Positions 23,663-32,946 of a stretch of DNA of 64,000 bases are shown here, one piece after another (positions within the stretch are counted from its first letter, which is position 1; each line of letters begins with the position of its first letter). The position numbers and the translations under genes are program-made. The stretch lies in contig NZ_AP027272.1 of the NCBI RefSeq assembly GCF_036322805.1, forward strand, positions 310,001 through 374,000. Reading direction: 5' to 3'. The notes under the pieces are model-generated. The model was given only the letters and a program-made list of their open reading frames with translations, had not been told where the DNA came from and made no database searches. The DNA comes from Planctobacterium marinum (GTDB lineage Bacteria > Pseudomonadota > Gammaproteobacteria > Enterobacterales > Alteromonadaceae).

Positions 23663-26176
23663 CTACTGCAGCTTTGCGCATGCTTGGGGGGTAGCGGATG
23701 TTGTACTAACAAGCTGCACATCGGCGATTGAAACTGTCTGTGCAATATCACTATTGATCTCAAAAGGCACTACACTGTTTTGAAATTCCATTCCCAGTGC
23801 TTGCAAACACTGCAAAGGTACCTCGATAGTTTGCCACTTTTGATGAGATGCTGTGAATTTACGCAGGTCTAGTTTCGCTTCGCAACTTGTCTTATCTGGG
23901 TTATCACAACGTTGCATTAACCAAAGCGGACTATCCGCTGATTCTTCAATTTTCAGCGCAAAAGACAGAGCCGCATTGGCCAGTAACTCGGCGCGTAAGT
24001 CTTCTCTAAAATGGCTTTTGCTGGCGATATACAAGGCGCTATTGTTTTTACCGGAAAACCTGACCTTAACCGCGTCTTCCTGGATATCTTTATCAATGGT
24101 GCGGTACTGCAACCCCGCAAGAGTGTGAGTATTACTGTTGACCTGCAAGCGCTGCTTACCTTCCCGTAACCAGAGTATCCATGGTCTTTGAGTTTGACCA
24201 TTGAAAATAATGCGAGGCAAAGAAGCTGTCGCTTGCTGTTGCAGTTTTTCAGGTAATAGCTTGTTATCAAGTGGCCCGGTTGCGCCATATTCCAAACCAA
24301 ACCCATAAGGCAATAACGGACTGTAATCAGCATCAAAGCGGTTCATCATCTGAGTTGGGGAGTCTGGCCAGGAATAGCTGAGTTTCCCGCTGATGGGATA
24401 GCGGATTTGGTTGTTTTTATCACGCAGTATCACATCTGCAATCCCTTGCCCTTCACTTCCTGGTAACCAAGCAGCTATAAAGGCATCTGAGGCATTTAGC
24501 TCAGCGTTTACCCACATTGGACGGCCACTGATGAATACCGAGACCACGGGGATGTTTTGCGCTTTTAATTTTTGTAGCAGGGCCAGGTCTTGTTTGTCAC
24601 CCGCTTGATAGTTTAAATCGCTGCGATCACCATGTCCTTCTGCGTAAGGCGACTCACCAAAAACGACAACTGCGACGTCGGGCTTTTGGCTGTAGCTGCC
24701 ATCAATACTCAGTTCAGTGCTACCGCCGCTTTGCTTAACGTGTTCAGCGATGCCTTGGTAAATGGATGTTGCACCCGGAAAATCACTGTTTTTATTTCCC
24801 GTGCCTTGCCAGGTAATTGTCCAACCACCGGATTGTTTACCAATGTTGTCTGCTCCATCCCCGGCGACAAGGATATGTTGTGTCGGATTTAATGGCAGCA
24901 ACTGGTTTTTATTTTTTAACAGAACCAGGGATTCGCGCACCGCTCGTCGCGCAATTTCACGGTGTTCTGGTGCCCCTATCAGTTCGGTTTTGTTGGCGAA
25001 TTGTCGTTCTGATGGCGCTGGACGCTCAAAAACACCCGCTAGCAACTTCACCCGTAAGATGCGACGTACAGCGTCATCAATGCGGGACATCGGAATTTCG
25101 CCGTCACGAGCTTGCTGCACGGTGTTGGCGAATAAGGCGCGCCATGCCTGAGTCGGTGCCATAAACATATCCAGGCCGGCATTGATGGCTTGCGGGCAGC
25201 TCTCGTTGCTGCAACCTTTCACTTGCCCATGTCCGGACCAGTCACCTACAACAAAGCCGCGAAAACCCATACGCTCCTTAAGCACATCAGTAAGTAAATA
25301 CTTGCTACCATGTATCTTTTTGCCATGCCAACTGTTAAAAGACGCCATTACCGTCAGTGCGCCAGCCTGAATACCACTGACGTAACCTTGAGCGTGGAGT
25401 TTGACTAAATCCGCCTCGCTGTCGATATTATCGCCTTGATCATCACCACCAACGGTGCCGCCATCACCTAAAAAGTGTTTAATGGTACTGATCACTCTGT
25501 CAGGCTGCATAAAAGCAGCATCTGAACCCTGCAAGCCTTTTACAATAGCAGCGGAGTAGGCTTTGACTATTTCAGGATCCTCTGAATAGCCTTCGTAGGT
25601 GCGGCCCCAGCGATCATCACGTACCGTGGCAACGGTGGGGGCAAAGATCCATTCAATACCTGTCGCTTGTACTTCCAGGGCGGTTGCACGAGCAATATCC
25701 GATATGAGTTCGGGATTGTTTGCCGCACCCAAGCCGATATTGTGGGGAAATAACGTGGCACCAATAACATTGTTGTGGCCATGCACGGCGTCTGTGCCCC
25801 ACATTGTTGGTATCGCAGAGCCATCAAGACTGTCATCAACACTGGCGCGATACAGGTCGTCCGCCAGCTTTACCCAATCTGCTACTTTGGCTTGTTTGTT
25901 GCCGTAAGGGAAAGAGCCGCCGCCATTGAGATAAGAACCGAAACCATAGCGGCGCATATCTTCAACACTGATATCCCGGATTTCTGGTTGAATCATTTGG
26001 GCGATTTTTTGTTCCAAAGTCATCTCTTGCATAAGAACGGTGATCTTTGTCTCTACCTCGTCTGACTCAGGTAAGCCGGAAATATCTTTTGGCCAGAGCG
26101 AGACCTGAGCCGATAATTGAATGCTGCTAAGCAAGAAGAAAACACCTGTTACGATACGCAGTTTTTTAGATTTCAT
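23663..26176 (-). CDS. Exported GH3 beta-glucosidase/exo-glucanase
   Basis: 837 residues from the ATG at 26176. The frame extends 39 codons further upstream but those codons run into the LacI-type operators, whereas this ATG is followed by a clear signal peptide (MKSKKLRIVTGVFFLL... ending LSA). GH3 features: PTMWGTDAVHGHNNV, FAPTVATVRDDRWGRTYEGYSED, IKHFLGDGGT and the nucleophile aspartate in GFVVGDWSGHG. A second alpha/beta domain and an extra C-terminal sugar-binding-like domain of about 200 residues follow, as in ExoP/CelD-type exo-beta-glucosidases. It would trim beta-glucans or cello-oligosaccharides in the periplasm or at the surface. It is first gene of the five-gene operon. Confidence 0.92.
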   Translation of the reverse strand: MKSKKLRIVTGVFFLLSSIQLSAQVSLWPKDISGLPESDEVETKITVLMQEMTLEQKIAQMIQPEIRDISVEDMRRYGFGSYLNGGGSFPYGNKQAKVADWVKLADDLYRASVDDSLDGSAIPTMWGTDAVHGHNNVIGATLFPHNIGLGAANNPELISDIARATALEVQATGIEWIFAPTVATVRDDRWGRTYEGYSEDPEIVKAYSAAIVKGLQGSDAAFMQPDRVISTIKHFLGDGGTVGGDDQGDNIDSEADLVKLHAQGYVSGIQAGALTVMASFNSWHGKKIHGSKYLLTDVLKERMGFRGFVVGDWSGHGQVKGCSNESCPQAINAGLDMFMAPTQAWRALFANTVQQARDGEIPMSRIDDAVRRILRVKLLAGVFERPAPSERQFANKTELIGAPEHREIARRAVRESLVLLKNKNQLLPLNPTQHILVAGDGADNIGKQSGGWTITWQGTGNKNSDFPGATSIYQGIAEHVKQSGGSTELSIDGSYSQKPDVAVVVFGESPYAEGHGDRSDLNYQAGDKQDLALLQKLKAQNIPVVSVFISGRPMWVNAELNASDAFIAAWLPGSEGQGIADVILRDKNNQIRYPISGKLSYSWPDSPTQMMNRFDADYSPLLPYGFGLEYGATGPLDNKLLPEKLQQQATASLPRIIFNGQTQRPWILWLREGKQRLQVNSNTHTLAGLQYRTIDKDIQEDAVKVRFSGKNNSALYIASKSHFREDLRAELLANAALSFALKIEESADSPLWLMQRCDNPDKTSCEAKLDLRKFTASHQKWQTIEVPLQCLQALGMEFQNSVVPFEINSDIAQTVSIADVQLVSTTSATPQACAKLQ

Positions 26177-26242
26177 GGTTTTTACTCGTTCCTGGAACAC
26201 AAAAAAGCGCTGAGCTGAATAATACTGTTTGTTCAGTTTAAC

Positions 26243-26258
26243 TGGAAAGCGCTTTCTA
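26243..26258. promoter_or_regulatory. LacI-type operator between GH3 and GH1 genes, first site
   Basis: TGGAAAGCGCTTTCTA contains the AAAGCGCTTT core and keeps most outer positions of the 16-bp consensus. Its centre is 33 bp (about three turns) from that of the adjacent perfect site. It lies 67 bases upstream of the GH3 start and in the shared divergent promoter region. Confidence 0.75.
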
Positions 26259-26273
26259 AATTTGCTAAAAATA

Positions 26274-26293
26274 TTGAGAAAGCGCTTTCTCAA
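26274..26293. promoter_or_regulatory. LacI-type operator between GH3 and GH1 genes, second site
   Basis: TTGAGAAAGCGCTTTCTCAA is a perfect 20-bp palindrome whose inner 16 bases are identical to the site at 18527-18542. It is placed to control both the leftward GH3 operon and the rightward GH1-transporter-LacI operon, so the repressor would also control its own synthesis. Confidence 0.87.
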
Positions 26294-26395
26294 AATAAGA
26301 ATTGCATGTTATAAACATAAATACAACATCCATTTAACAATAAATTTGCTGGTTGTTGTTTCAAATAAAGCATTAATCTCGGAATCAAAATATCC

Positions 26396-27757
26396 ATGAC
26401 AGAACCTACAAAAGACCTGCGACTATCGCCTCCTTCTCCACTGATGAACCGAGATTTTCTGTTCGGCGTCGCAACCTCATCATTTCAAATTGAAGGGGAT
26501 AGTGAAGGGCGATTACCCTGTATTTGGGATACTTTTTGCGAGCAAGATGGGACCATTGCTGACGGTACCGATGGACACGTTGCATGTGAACATATTAAAC
26601 GTTGGGAAGAAGACGTCGCTATCTTGCTGGACTTAGGTATCGATGCCTATCGTCTGTCTCTCTCCTGGCCGCGCATAATGAGCGCATCTGGGGAATTAAA
26701 TCAGCAAGGCATGGATTTTTACATTCGCCTTATCGATACCCTCAATGCGCACAACATCAAGGTCTTTGTTACCCTTTATCATTGGGATCTACCCCAATAC
26801 CTTGAGGACAAAGGAGGATGGTTGAACCGAGATACTGCCTATGCTTTTGAGCAGTATGTAAGAAAGGTGGCCAATTGCTTGCAGGATAAAGTGTACTCTT
26901 ACGCCACCTTCAATGAACCTTTTTGCTCTTCTTATCTGGGCTATGAGATTGGGGTTCATGCTCCGGGGAAAACCGGGCGCCGTTCAGGCAGACAGTCGGC
27001 ACACCATATTCTTTTGGCCCATGGCTTAGGCATGCAAGCGCTACAACAGTGTTGCCCACAAGTGCAGCGCGGCATCGTACTGAATTTTACACCTTGTTAT
27101 CCAGTAACGGATGCACCTGAAGATATTCAGGCTGCCAAGCTTGCTGATGAATATATTAATCTGTGGTATCTGCAACCCTTATTAGAGGGGAAATATCCTG
27201 ATGTTATGCAGTGTCTGGCTGAGGAAGACAAACCTGAAGTATTCCCCGAAGACATGCAAATCATCCAACAGCCGCTGGATTTTCTGGGCGTTAATTTCTA
27301 CACCCGCTTAACCTATTCCGCACCCAATACGCCGACTGAGCTGTATACTGAACATGCGCATCGAGAGCCGAAAACCGCAATTGGTTGGGAAATATATCCT
27401 CAAGCACTGGCGCAGCTTTTCACAGATTTATCGACACGTTTCACTTTACCGCCTGTTTACATCACGGAAAATGGTGCAGCCATGGCGGATCAATTAATCG
27501 ATGGACAGGTTTTGGATCTGGACAGAATTGCCTACTATCAACAACACTTGAATGCGCTGGAAGACGCCATTTCAACGGGTGTCGACATCCGCGGTTATTT
27601 TGCCTGGAGTCTCATGGATAACTTTGAATGGGCGGAGGGTTATACACAACGATTTGGCTTGATATATGTCGATTTTGCAACGCAGAAGCGCACCTTTAAA
27701 GCCAGTGCAAAAGCCTATCAAAACTTACTGCAAGCAAAAAAGGCATTGCATGATTAA
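26396..27757 (+). CDS. GH1 beta-glucosidase, cytoplasmic
   Basis: 453 residues, no signal peptide. The N-terminus has FLFGVATSSFQIEG; the acid/base glutamate is in TFNEPFC; the nucleophile glutamate is in YITENGAA; and WSLMDNFEWAEGY with RFGLIYVDF close the barrel. This is a full-length bacterial GH1 enzyme, expected to split beta-linked glucose disaccharides inside the cell. It is the first gene of a rightward operon with a GPH transporter (32 bases on) and the LacI regulator. GH1 also includes 6-phospho-glucosidases, but the absence of PTS genes nearby argues for unphosphorylated substrates. Confidence 0.93.
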   Translation: MTEPTKDLRLSPPSPLMNRDFLFGVATSSFQIEGDSEGRLPCIWDTFCEQDGTIADGTDGHVACEHIKRWEEDVAILLDLGIDAYRLSLSWPRIMSASGELNQQGMDFYIRLIDTLNAHNIKVFVTLYHWDLPQYLEDKGGWLNRDTAYAFEQYVRKVANCLQDKVYSYATFNEPFCSSYLGYEIGVHAPGKTGRRSGRQSAHHILLAHGLGMQALQQCCPQVQRGIVLNFTPCYPVTDAPEDIQAAKLADEYINLWYLQPLLEGKYPDVMQCLAEEDKPEVFPEDMQIIQQPLDFLGVNFYTRLTYSAPNTPTELYTEHAHREPKTAIGWEIYPQALAQLFTDLSTRFTLPPVYITENGAAMADQLIDGQVLDLDRIAYYQQHLNALEDAISTGVDIRGYFAWSLMDNFEWAEGYTQRFGLIYVDFATQKRTFKASAKAYQNLLQAKKALHD

Positions 27758-27789
27758 AATTAGTTCGTGGTATTGGAGTCGTTAGAGCC

Positions 27790-29313
27790 ATGTCGAAATT
27801 AAGTCTTGCTGAGAAAGTCAGTTATGGTGCCGGCGATGCTGCTGCAAATCTGGTGTGGCGTGGCGCTTTGGCTTATATGGCGGTGTTTTATACTGATACC
27901 TTCGGCCTTGCACCCGCAGCGGCAGCTATGTTGTTTTTGGTGGTGCGCTTATCTGATGGCATTACAGATATCATGATGGGGATGATTGCAGACCGTACCC
28001 AAACCCGGATGGGTAAATTTCGTCCCTGGATACTTTGGTCTGCACCGTTATTAGGGCTTTTTATGGTGCTGTGTTTTACCACGCCCCAGCTCAGTGACGG
28101 TGGAAAACTCGTCTACGCCTACGTCACCTATATTGGTTTGACGTTGGCGTATACCATGAGCAATGTTCCCTATTCCGCGCTAATGGGGGTGATGACCAGC
28201 GACCACAACGAACGCACCAGCTTATCAGGCTATCGCTTCGCCGGTGCATTTATCGGCGGCATGTTTGTTATGGGCTTTTTACCCATGTTAGTCAATGCGC
28301 TGGGAGACGGTGATAGTGCGCAAGGTTATCAATACGCCATGTTCTTTTATGCCGCCTTGCTGGTATTACTGATGTTAGTCACGGTGGTGTTTACCAAAGA
28401 AAGGGTACACAGCGAAGTACAACTGTCTGGTTCGTTGGGCACTGAGCTAAAAGACCTTGCTAAACAGCTACCTTGGTTAATTTTACCACTGTTAGCCATG
28501 ACCTTGTTCTTCTATTATCGAAACCTGCCCAGCGCCGTCTTTTTTATCATGGTGTTTGCTCTGTTGTGGTGGTTAATCAAACGGTTAAAGGCATCGCCGC
28601 AAGAAAATGCCAGCCGCACACAAAGAGACTTGTTGGATTTATTGGACAATAAACCCTGGCTGATTTTACTGGGCATGGGCTTTTTAACCATGATGTTTAA
28701 TGGCGTTAAATACGCCGCAGTGGCCTATTACTTTAAGTATTATGTGGGTAACGAATTACTGGCAGGGCAATACTTTATTGCGTTGCTGGTGGTTTCGGTG
28801 GCTGGTGCTTTGTTAACGCCAAAGTTTTCTGCCTTGTGGGGACGTAAAAACCTGTTTATTGGGATCTTGCTCTGTAGCAGCCTGTTAACGGGCATGATGT
28901 TCTGGCTACCAGCCGAGCAGACTTTGCTGATATTTCTCACTGGTTGTGCGGCAGAATTTTTTGCCGCCATGATGCCAACGCTGTTTTTCGCTATGTTGGG
29001 CGATGCTGCTGATTATTCTGAGTGGCGCACCGGACGCAGAGCAACGGGCCTTGTATATTCTGCAGGTACCTTTGTGCAGAAAACCGGTGGCGGCTTTGCT
29101 GGTGCTTTAGTGTTGTTGGTACTTGCCTGGTATGGTTACGATGGTTTGGATAAATCCACTGCACAAGCTGCGATACCGGCAATGTTATTACTCATGAGTT
29201 GGATCCCGGCGTTGTTTGGCGTTGCCGGAGCGGCGTTAATGTGGTTTTATCCACTAGATGAGCAAACTCAATCTCAAATCACTGACGAATTAGCACAAGC
29301 AAGGGCGGCGTAA
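27790..29313 (+). CDS. GPH-family sugar:cation symporter (second copy)
   Basis: 507 residues with about twelve hydrophobic segments. LSLAEKVSYGAGDAAANLVW and RLSDGITDIMMGMIADRTQT are the GPH-family signatures. The protein is related to the transporter at 22298 but is longer, with an additional hydrophobic stretch around residues 232-262 (LPWLILPLLAMTLFFYY...). It lies between GH1 and LacI genes, so it probably imports the GH1 substrate, a neutral disaccharide such as cellobiose, while the other copy may serve the GH94 branch. This division is inference. Confidence 0.9.
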   Translation: MSKLSLAEKVSYGAGDAAANLVWRGALAYMAVFYTDTFGLAPAAAAMLFLVVRLSDGITDIMMGMIADRTQTRMGKFRPWILWSAPLLGLFMVLCFTTPQLSDGGKLVYAYVTYIGLTLAYTMSNVPYSALMGVMTSDHNERTSLSGYRFAGAFIGGMFVMGFLPMLVNALGDGDSAQGYQYAMFFYAALLVLLMLVTVVFTKERVHSEVQLSGSLGTELKDLAKQLPWLILPLLAMTLFFYYRNLPSAVFFIMVFALLWWLIKRLKASPQENASRTQRDLLDLLDNKPWLILLGMGFLTMMFNGVKYAAVAYYFKYYVGNELLAGQYFIALLVVSVAGALLTPKFSALWGRKNLFIGILLCSSLLTGMMFWLPAEQTLLIFLTGCAAEFFAAMMPTLFFAMLGDAADYSEWRTGRRATGLVYSAGTFVQKTGGGFAGALVLLVLAWYGYDGLDKSTAQAAIPAMLLLMSWIPALFGVAGAALMWFYPLDEQTQSQITDELAQARAA

Positions 29314-29343
29314 TTTACGAAAACCCTTTCCACAGGAGGATAA

Positions 29344-30336
29344 GTGGCGACAATATACCAGGTGGCAGAACGGGCAGGCGTGTCGTTGTCGACGGTTTCA
29401 AGAGTATTGAATGGCAGGAAAACCGTTAATGCTCAGTTGCGGGAAAAAGTTGAAAAAGCAGTACAAGAACTTAATTACCGGCCCAGCTCAGTAGCGCGTT
29501 CGCTAGCAAACAATCGCACCGACAGTATCGGTGTGCTGGTAGCAGAACTACACACCCCGTTTTTCGGTGAGATGATGCAAGCCATTGAAATGACCCTTCG
29601 GGCGCAAGATAAACATGTCATTATCAGTGTGGGACACAACGACCTGGCGAAAGAACTGGATGCCGTGGAGTTTTTAATCAGTCGCAATTGTGATGCCTTG
29701 ATTTTGCACTCTGAGGCCATGTCTGATAAAGATCTGGTAAAACTGCAAAGCCGTCTCCCTATTTCTATTATCAACCGACACGTCCCTGAATTGCATGAAG
29801 CTTGTTTCTGTTTAGATAATGAAGCGGGTGGATATCGTGCTACCCGGCATCTTATTGCCAAGGGGCATCGCAACATCGCTTATATTTCCGGTCCCGCCTG
29901 TAAGGCTGATGCGATGCAGCGTTTAGCGGGTCATAAACGCGCTTTGCAAGAAGCGGGTATTGCCTTTTCTGATGCCTTTCATTTTGAAGGCCGCTTTAAA
30001 GAGGAGGATGGTATTGAAGGGCTGAAAACCTTATTGGCTCGAGATATTGAATTCACTGCATTAGTTTGTGCTAATGACTGGATGGCCTCCGGGGCCATGA
30101 GTTGTGCCCGAGATTTGGGATTGAGGCTTCCGGAAGATTTATCTATCGTTGGTTTCGATGACGTGGTGATTGCCCATCATGTATACCCTAAACTTACTTC
30201 CGTTTGTAACCCCATCTATCAAATGGGGGAGATGGCAGCAAAGTGTATTTTGAACAAGGTTTACAATCAAAAGCATCAGCTACAGCACCTATATGATGCC
30301 GAGTTAGTATTGCGCGACTCGGTAAACCTCGTCTGA
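29344..30336 (+). CDS. LacI-family transcriptional regulator
   Basis: 330 residues, GTG start with a strong AGGAGG site ending 4 bases upstream. The N-terminal helix-turn-helix and hinge helix are textbook (TIYQVAERAGVSLSTVSRVLNG, YRPSSVARSLA), and the periplasmic-binding-protein-like effector domain follows (DSIGVLVAELHTPFFGEMMQ, NRHVPELHEACFCLDNEAGG, VGFDDVVIAHHVYPKLT). It is co-transcribed with GH1 and the transporter. The hinge sequence and the four palindromes with central CG in the island make it the obvious repressor of both the receptor and glycosidase units. Its inducer is probably a cello-oligosaccharide or a metabolite of it. Confidence 0.94.
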   Translation: MATIYQVAERAGVSLSTVSRVLNGRKTVNAQLREKVEKAVQELNYRPSSVARSLANNRTDSIGVLVAELHTPFFGEMMQAIEMTLRAQDKHVIISVGHNDLAKELDAVEFLISRNCDALILHSEAMSDKDLVKLQSRLPISIINRHVPELHEACFCLDNEAGGYRATRHLIAKGHRNIAYISGPACKADAMQRLAGHKRALQEAGIAFSDAFHFEGRFKEEDGIEGLKTLLARDIEFTALVCANDWMASGAMSCARDLGLRLPEDLSIVGFDDVVIAHHVYPKLTSVCNPIYQMGEMAAKCILNKVYNQKHQLQHLYDAELVLRDSVNLV

Positions 30337-30494
30337 CCATCATATGACCGATATTCATTAATTCAAAAGTGTGAGTCTTTACTTACACTTAAAGTTTTGT
30401 TTTATCTGATTTTAAAAAAGTTTAAGTAAGTTTCAGTGTGCAGCTTTGTTGTGCTGTGCCAGATTGACAAAAGTTTAATCACTGGAACCCGAAT

Positions 30495-32159
30495 ATGAGC
30501 ACCAAAATAGCTGGTTCTTTCAGCCTGTTTACCATCATTGTATTGTTTTACGGAGCTGTAGCTCTCCCGGCTTTCGCTGGAACCCACGAATTCTGGCGCA
30601 ACGCCACCGTTTATTTTTTACTTACCGACAGGTTCAATAATGCCGAACCGGGCAATGACCTCAACTACCAGCGCAATGCACAGGCCGCGCTTTTACGAGG
30701 CTTTGAAGGCGGCGATATCAAGGGAGTGACCCAACAGATTGAGGCCGGCTATTTTAATCGACTCGGTGTTGATGCTATCTGGACAACGCCGCTGATTGAG
30801 CAAGTTCATGGTTATGATGAATCTGACAATCTCACCTATGCCTATCATGGTTACTGGCCAAAAGATTGGACAGCTATCGACGCCAATTTTGGTACAGAGC
30901 AAGAATTTGCAGAGATGATAGCGGCGGCCCACAAAAATGGCATTCGCATCGTGATGGATGTCATCATTAATCACACCGGACCGGAAACTAAGCAAGATAC
31001 ACTGTGGCCGAGTGACTGGGTCAGGACCATGCCCGTTTGTAACTGGCGTAGCTATCAACAGAATGTCTCTTGTGCTTTGGCCACATCGCTAACTGATGTG
31101 CTTACCGAATCGGAACAGGACACTCCACTACCTTCCATTCTGACAGATAAATGGAAGAAAGAAGGGCGCCTGGAACAAGAGCTGGCCGAACTGGAGGAAT
31201 TTTTTTCAAGAACCGGATATCCGAAAGCACCCAAATATTACATTGTAAAATGGTTAACTGATTGGGTGAGAGAATACGGTATTGATGGTTTTCGCGTAGA
31301 TACAGCAAAACACGTTGAGCCAGAGATTTGGTCTGTTCTGAAAAAAGAGAGTGAACTGGCCCTGGCTCAATGGCGTGAGCAAAATCCAGAAAGACTCGCA
31401 GGAGATTTACCATTTTATATGGTTGCTGAAGTGTTTAATTGGGGCGTTGATGGTTTTAAAAGTGCTAACCCACAAACCCATGCTTATGATTATGGCGACA
31501 AACAAGTGCAGTTTTTTGATTATGGTTTTGATGCCATGATCAATATGGGCTTTGTTGCTCATATCAGCCAGGACAGCGAAACCCTGTTTTCTCAATATGA
31601 TGCGCAATTGCATCACCCATCGTTTCGCAGCAAAGGCATACTTAACTATATCGGCTCCCATGATGATCAGGACTCTTGGGATCGTGAGCGCCAACAAACA
31701 TGGCAAAGCGCTTTCAAACTGATGATGGCGCCGGGTGGGGTGCAGATCTACTACGGCGACGAGTTAGCGCGTCCTATGTTGGTGCCGAAGGCCTACGGTG
31801 ATGCTGCGCTCAGAGCTAACATGAATTGGCAAGACCTGACCCAACCTGAGACACAGGCGCTACTGGCTCATTGGCAAAAGCTAGGTCAATTTCGTCAGCA
31901 GTTTGTAGCGGTGGGTGCCGGGAAACATCAAATGCTGAACGATGCGCCTTATGTATTCAGCCGCCAGCTTGAAGGTTTTGATAGTGTGGTGGTGGCTGAA
32001 ATGAGCGTCGGGGAAAAACAGATTGATGTTGCTAAAGTCTTTGAAGAGGGTTCGACCTTGAAGGATTATTACTCTGGAGAGGTGGTACAAGTTGTGTCGG
32101 GCAGAGTACGTTTTTCCTCCCCGTATCGCTGGGTATTAATGGCAACTGCGGATAGATAA
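30495..32159 (+). CDS. Exported GH13 alpha-amylase
   Basis: 554 residues with a signal peptide (ending PAFAG). The four GH13 regions are present: DVIINH (I), GFRVDTAKH with the nucleophile aspartate (II), MVAEVFNW with the acid/base glutamate (III) and IGSHDDQDS (IV). FWRNATVYFLLTDRF at the start is typical of secreted alpha-amylases such as MalS/AmyA types. It hydrolyses alpha-1,4-glucans outside the cytoplasm. It starts 158 bases after the LacI gene with no recognisable copy of the LacI palindrome before it, so it may be a separate unit from the beta-glucoside genes despite its position. Confidence 0.92.
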   Translation: MSTKIAGSFSLFTIIVLFYGAVALPAFAGTHEFWRNATVYFLLTDRFNNAEPGNDLNYQRNAQAALLRGFEGGDIKGVTQQIEAGYFNRLGVDAIWTTPLIEQVHGYDESDNLTYAYHGYWPKDWTAIDANFGTEQEFAEMIAAAHKNGIRIVMDVIINHTGPETKQDTLWPSDWVRTMPVCNWRSYQQNVSCALATSLTDVLTESEQDTPLPSILTDKWKKEGRLEQELAELEEFFSRTGYPKAPKYYIVKWLTDWVREYGIDGFRVDTAKHVEPEIWSVLKKESELALAQWREQNPERLAGDLPFYMVAEVFNWGVDGFKSANPQTHAYDYGDKQVQFFDYGFDAMINMGFVAHISQDSETLFSQYDAQLHHPSFRSKGILNYIGSHDDQDSWDRERQQTWQSAFKLMMAPGGVQIYYGDELARPMLVPKAYGDAALRANMNWQDLTQPETQALLAHWQKLGQFRQQFVAVGAGKHQMLNDAPYVFSRQLEGFDSVVVAEMSVGEKQIDVAKVFEEGSTLKDYYSGEVVQVVSGRVRFSSPYRWVLMATADR

Positions 32160-32921
32160 ATGAAACGGGATAAAGTACCGCTTTTATTGAGAAGATTGCA
32201 GCAGATCGCTCATATGCTCAAGCAGCACCCACAAGGATTGGGGTTGTTGGGGCTGGGCTCAACTGGTGATCAAAGTCGCATGGATGAATATTCCGATCTG
32301 GACTTTTTTGCCGTTGTTGCTGAGGATCATAAGTATGCCTTTATTGATGATTTAAGTTGGTTGGCCAATATTGCGCCGGTGGCTTATGCCTTTAGAAATA
32401 CCCAGGATGGCTACAAGTTGCTCTACGGGGATGGCGTATTTTGCGAGTTTGCGGTGTTTGAAGCAAAGGAGCTACAAAGCATACCTTACCAATCCGGGCA
32501 GTTTATCTGGCGAGACGACAGTTTACCTGAATCCCTCGCAACACCTTGTCTATCCACACCTGAAATATCTCAGGATGTGCCATTTTTATTGGGGGAGCTA
32601 CTGACTAATTTGTATGTGGGGCTATGTCGCTATCAACGAGGCGAAATGTGTTCTGCGCAGCGTTTTGTGCAGGTGTATGCTATGGACCGCTTAATAAGCT
32701 TATTGGATTTAACCTTGACCGAAACTGATTTACAAAAACGCGACCCGTTTTGTATCGACAGAAGGGCGGAACAGCGTCATAGACAAGTCGCCCAACACTT
32801 GAGCGGGTTTTTATCTGATGCTGCAAGGTTGCCAGAAACGGTTGTGAACATGTTGGACTTTGTAAAGCAACGGTTCCCGGTGGATTCTGCTATGGAGGCG
32901 AATATCAGGGAATTGCTGTAG
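32160..32921 (+). CDS. Nucleotidyltransferase-fold protein of unknown function
   Basis: 253 residues; the ATG directly abuts the amylase stop, so the two are co-translated. LGLLGLGSTGDQSRMDEYSD followed by LDFFAVV is the GS-x(n)-DxD signature of the DNA polymerase beta-like nucleotidyltransferase fold, also used by aminoglycoside adenylyltransferases. The remaining three quarters is mostly helical, with SAQRFVQVYAMDRLISLLDLT resembling the helical domain of those enzymes. No substrate can be inferred; its coupling to an amylase is unexpected. It could be an antibiotic- or small-molecule-modifying enzyme. Confidence 0.7.
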   Translation: MKRDKVPLLLRRLQQIAHMLKQHPQGLGLLGLGSTGDQSRMDEYSDLDFFAVVAEDHKYAFIDDLSWLANIAPVAYAFRNTQDGYKLLYGDGVFCEFAVFEAKELQSIPYQSGQFIWRDDSLPESLATPCLSTPEISQDVPFLLGELLTNLYVGLCRYQRGEMCSAQRFVQVYAMDRLISLLDLTLTETDLQKRDPFCIDRRAEQRHRQVAQHLSGFLSDAARLPETVVNMLDFVKQRFPVDSAMEANIRELL

Positions 32922-32946
32922 TACCCCTCATGGGTTCAATGTTATT

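Noticed and set aside
26177-26293. Upstream extension of the GH3 reading frame (39 codons)
   Set aside because: It would place the start inside the operator palindrome and bury the signal peptide; the ATG at 26176 begins the signal peptide directly.
31702-31717. A copy of the LacI operator core, GGCAAAGCGCTTTCAA
   Set aside because: It lies inside the amylase coding region, keeps only the central ten bases of the palindrome and is not near a promoter.
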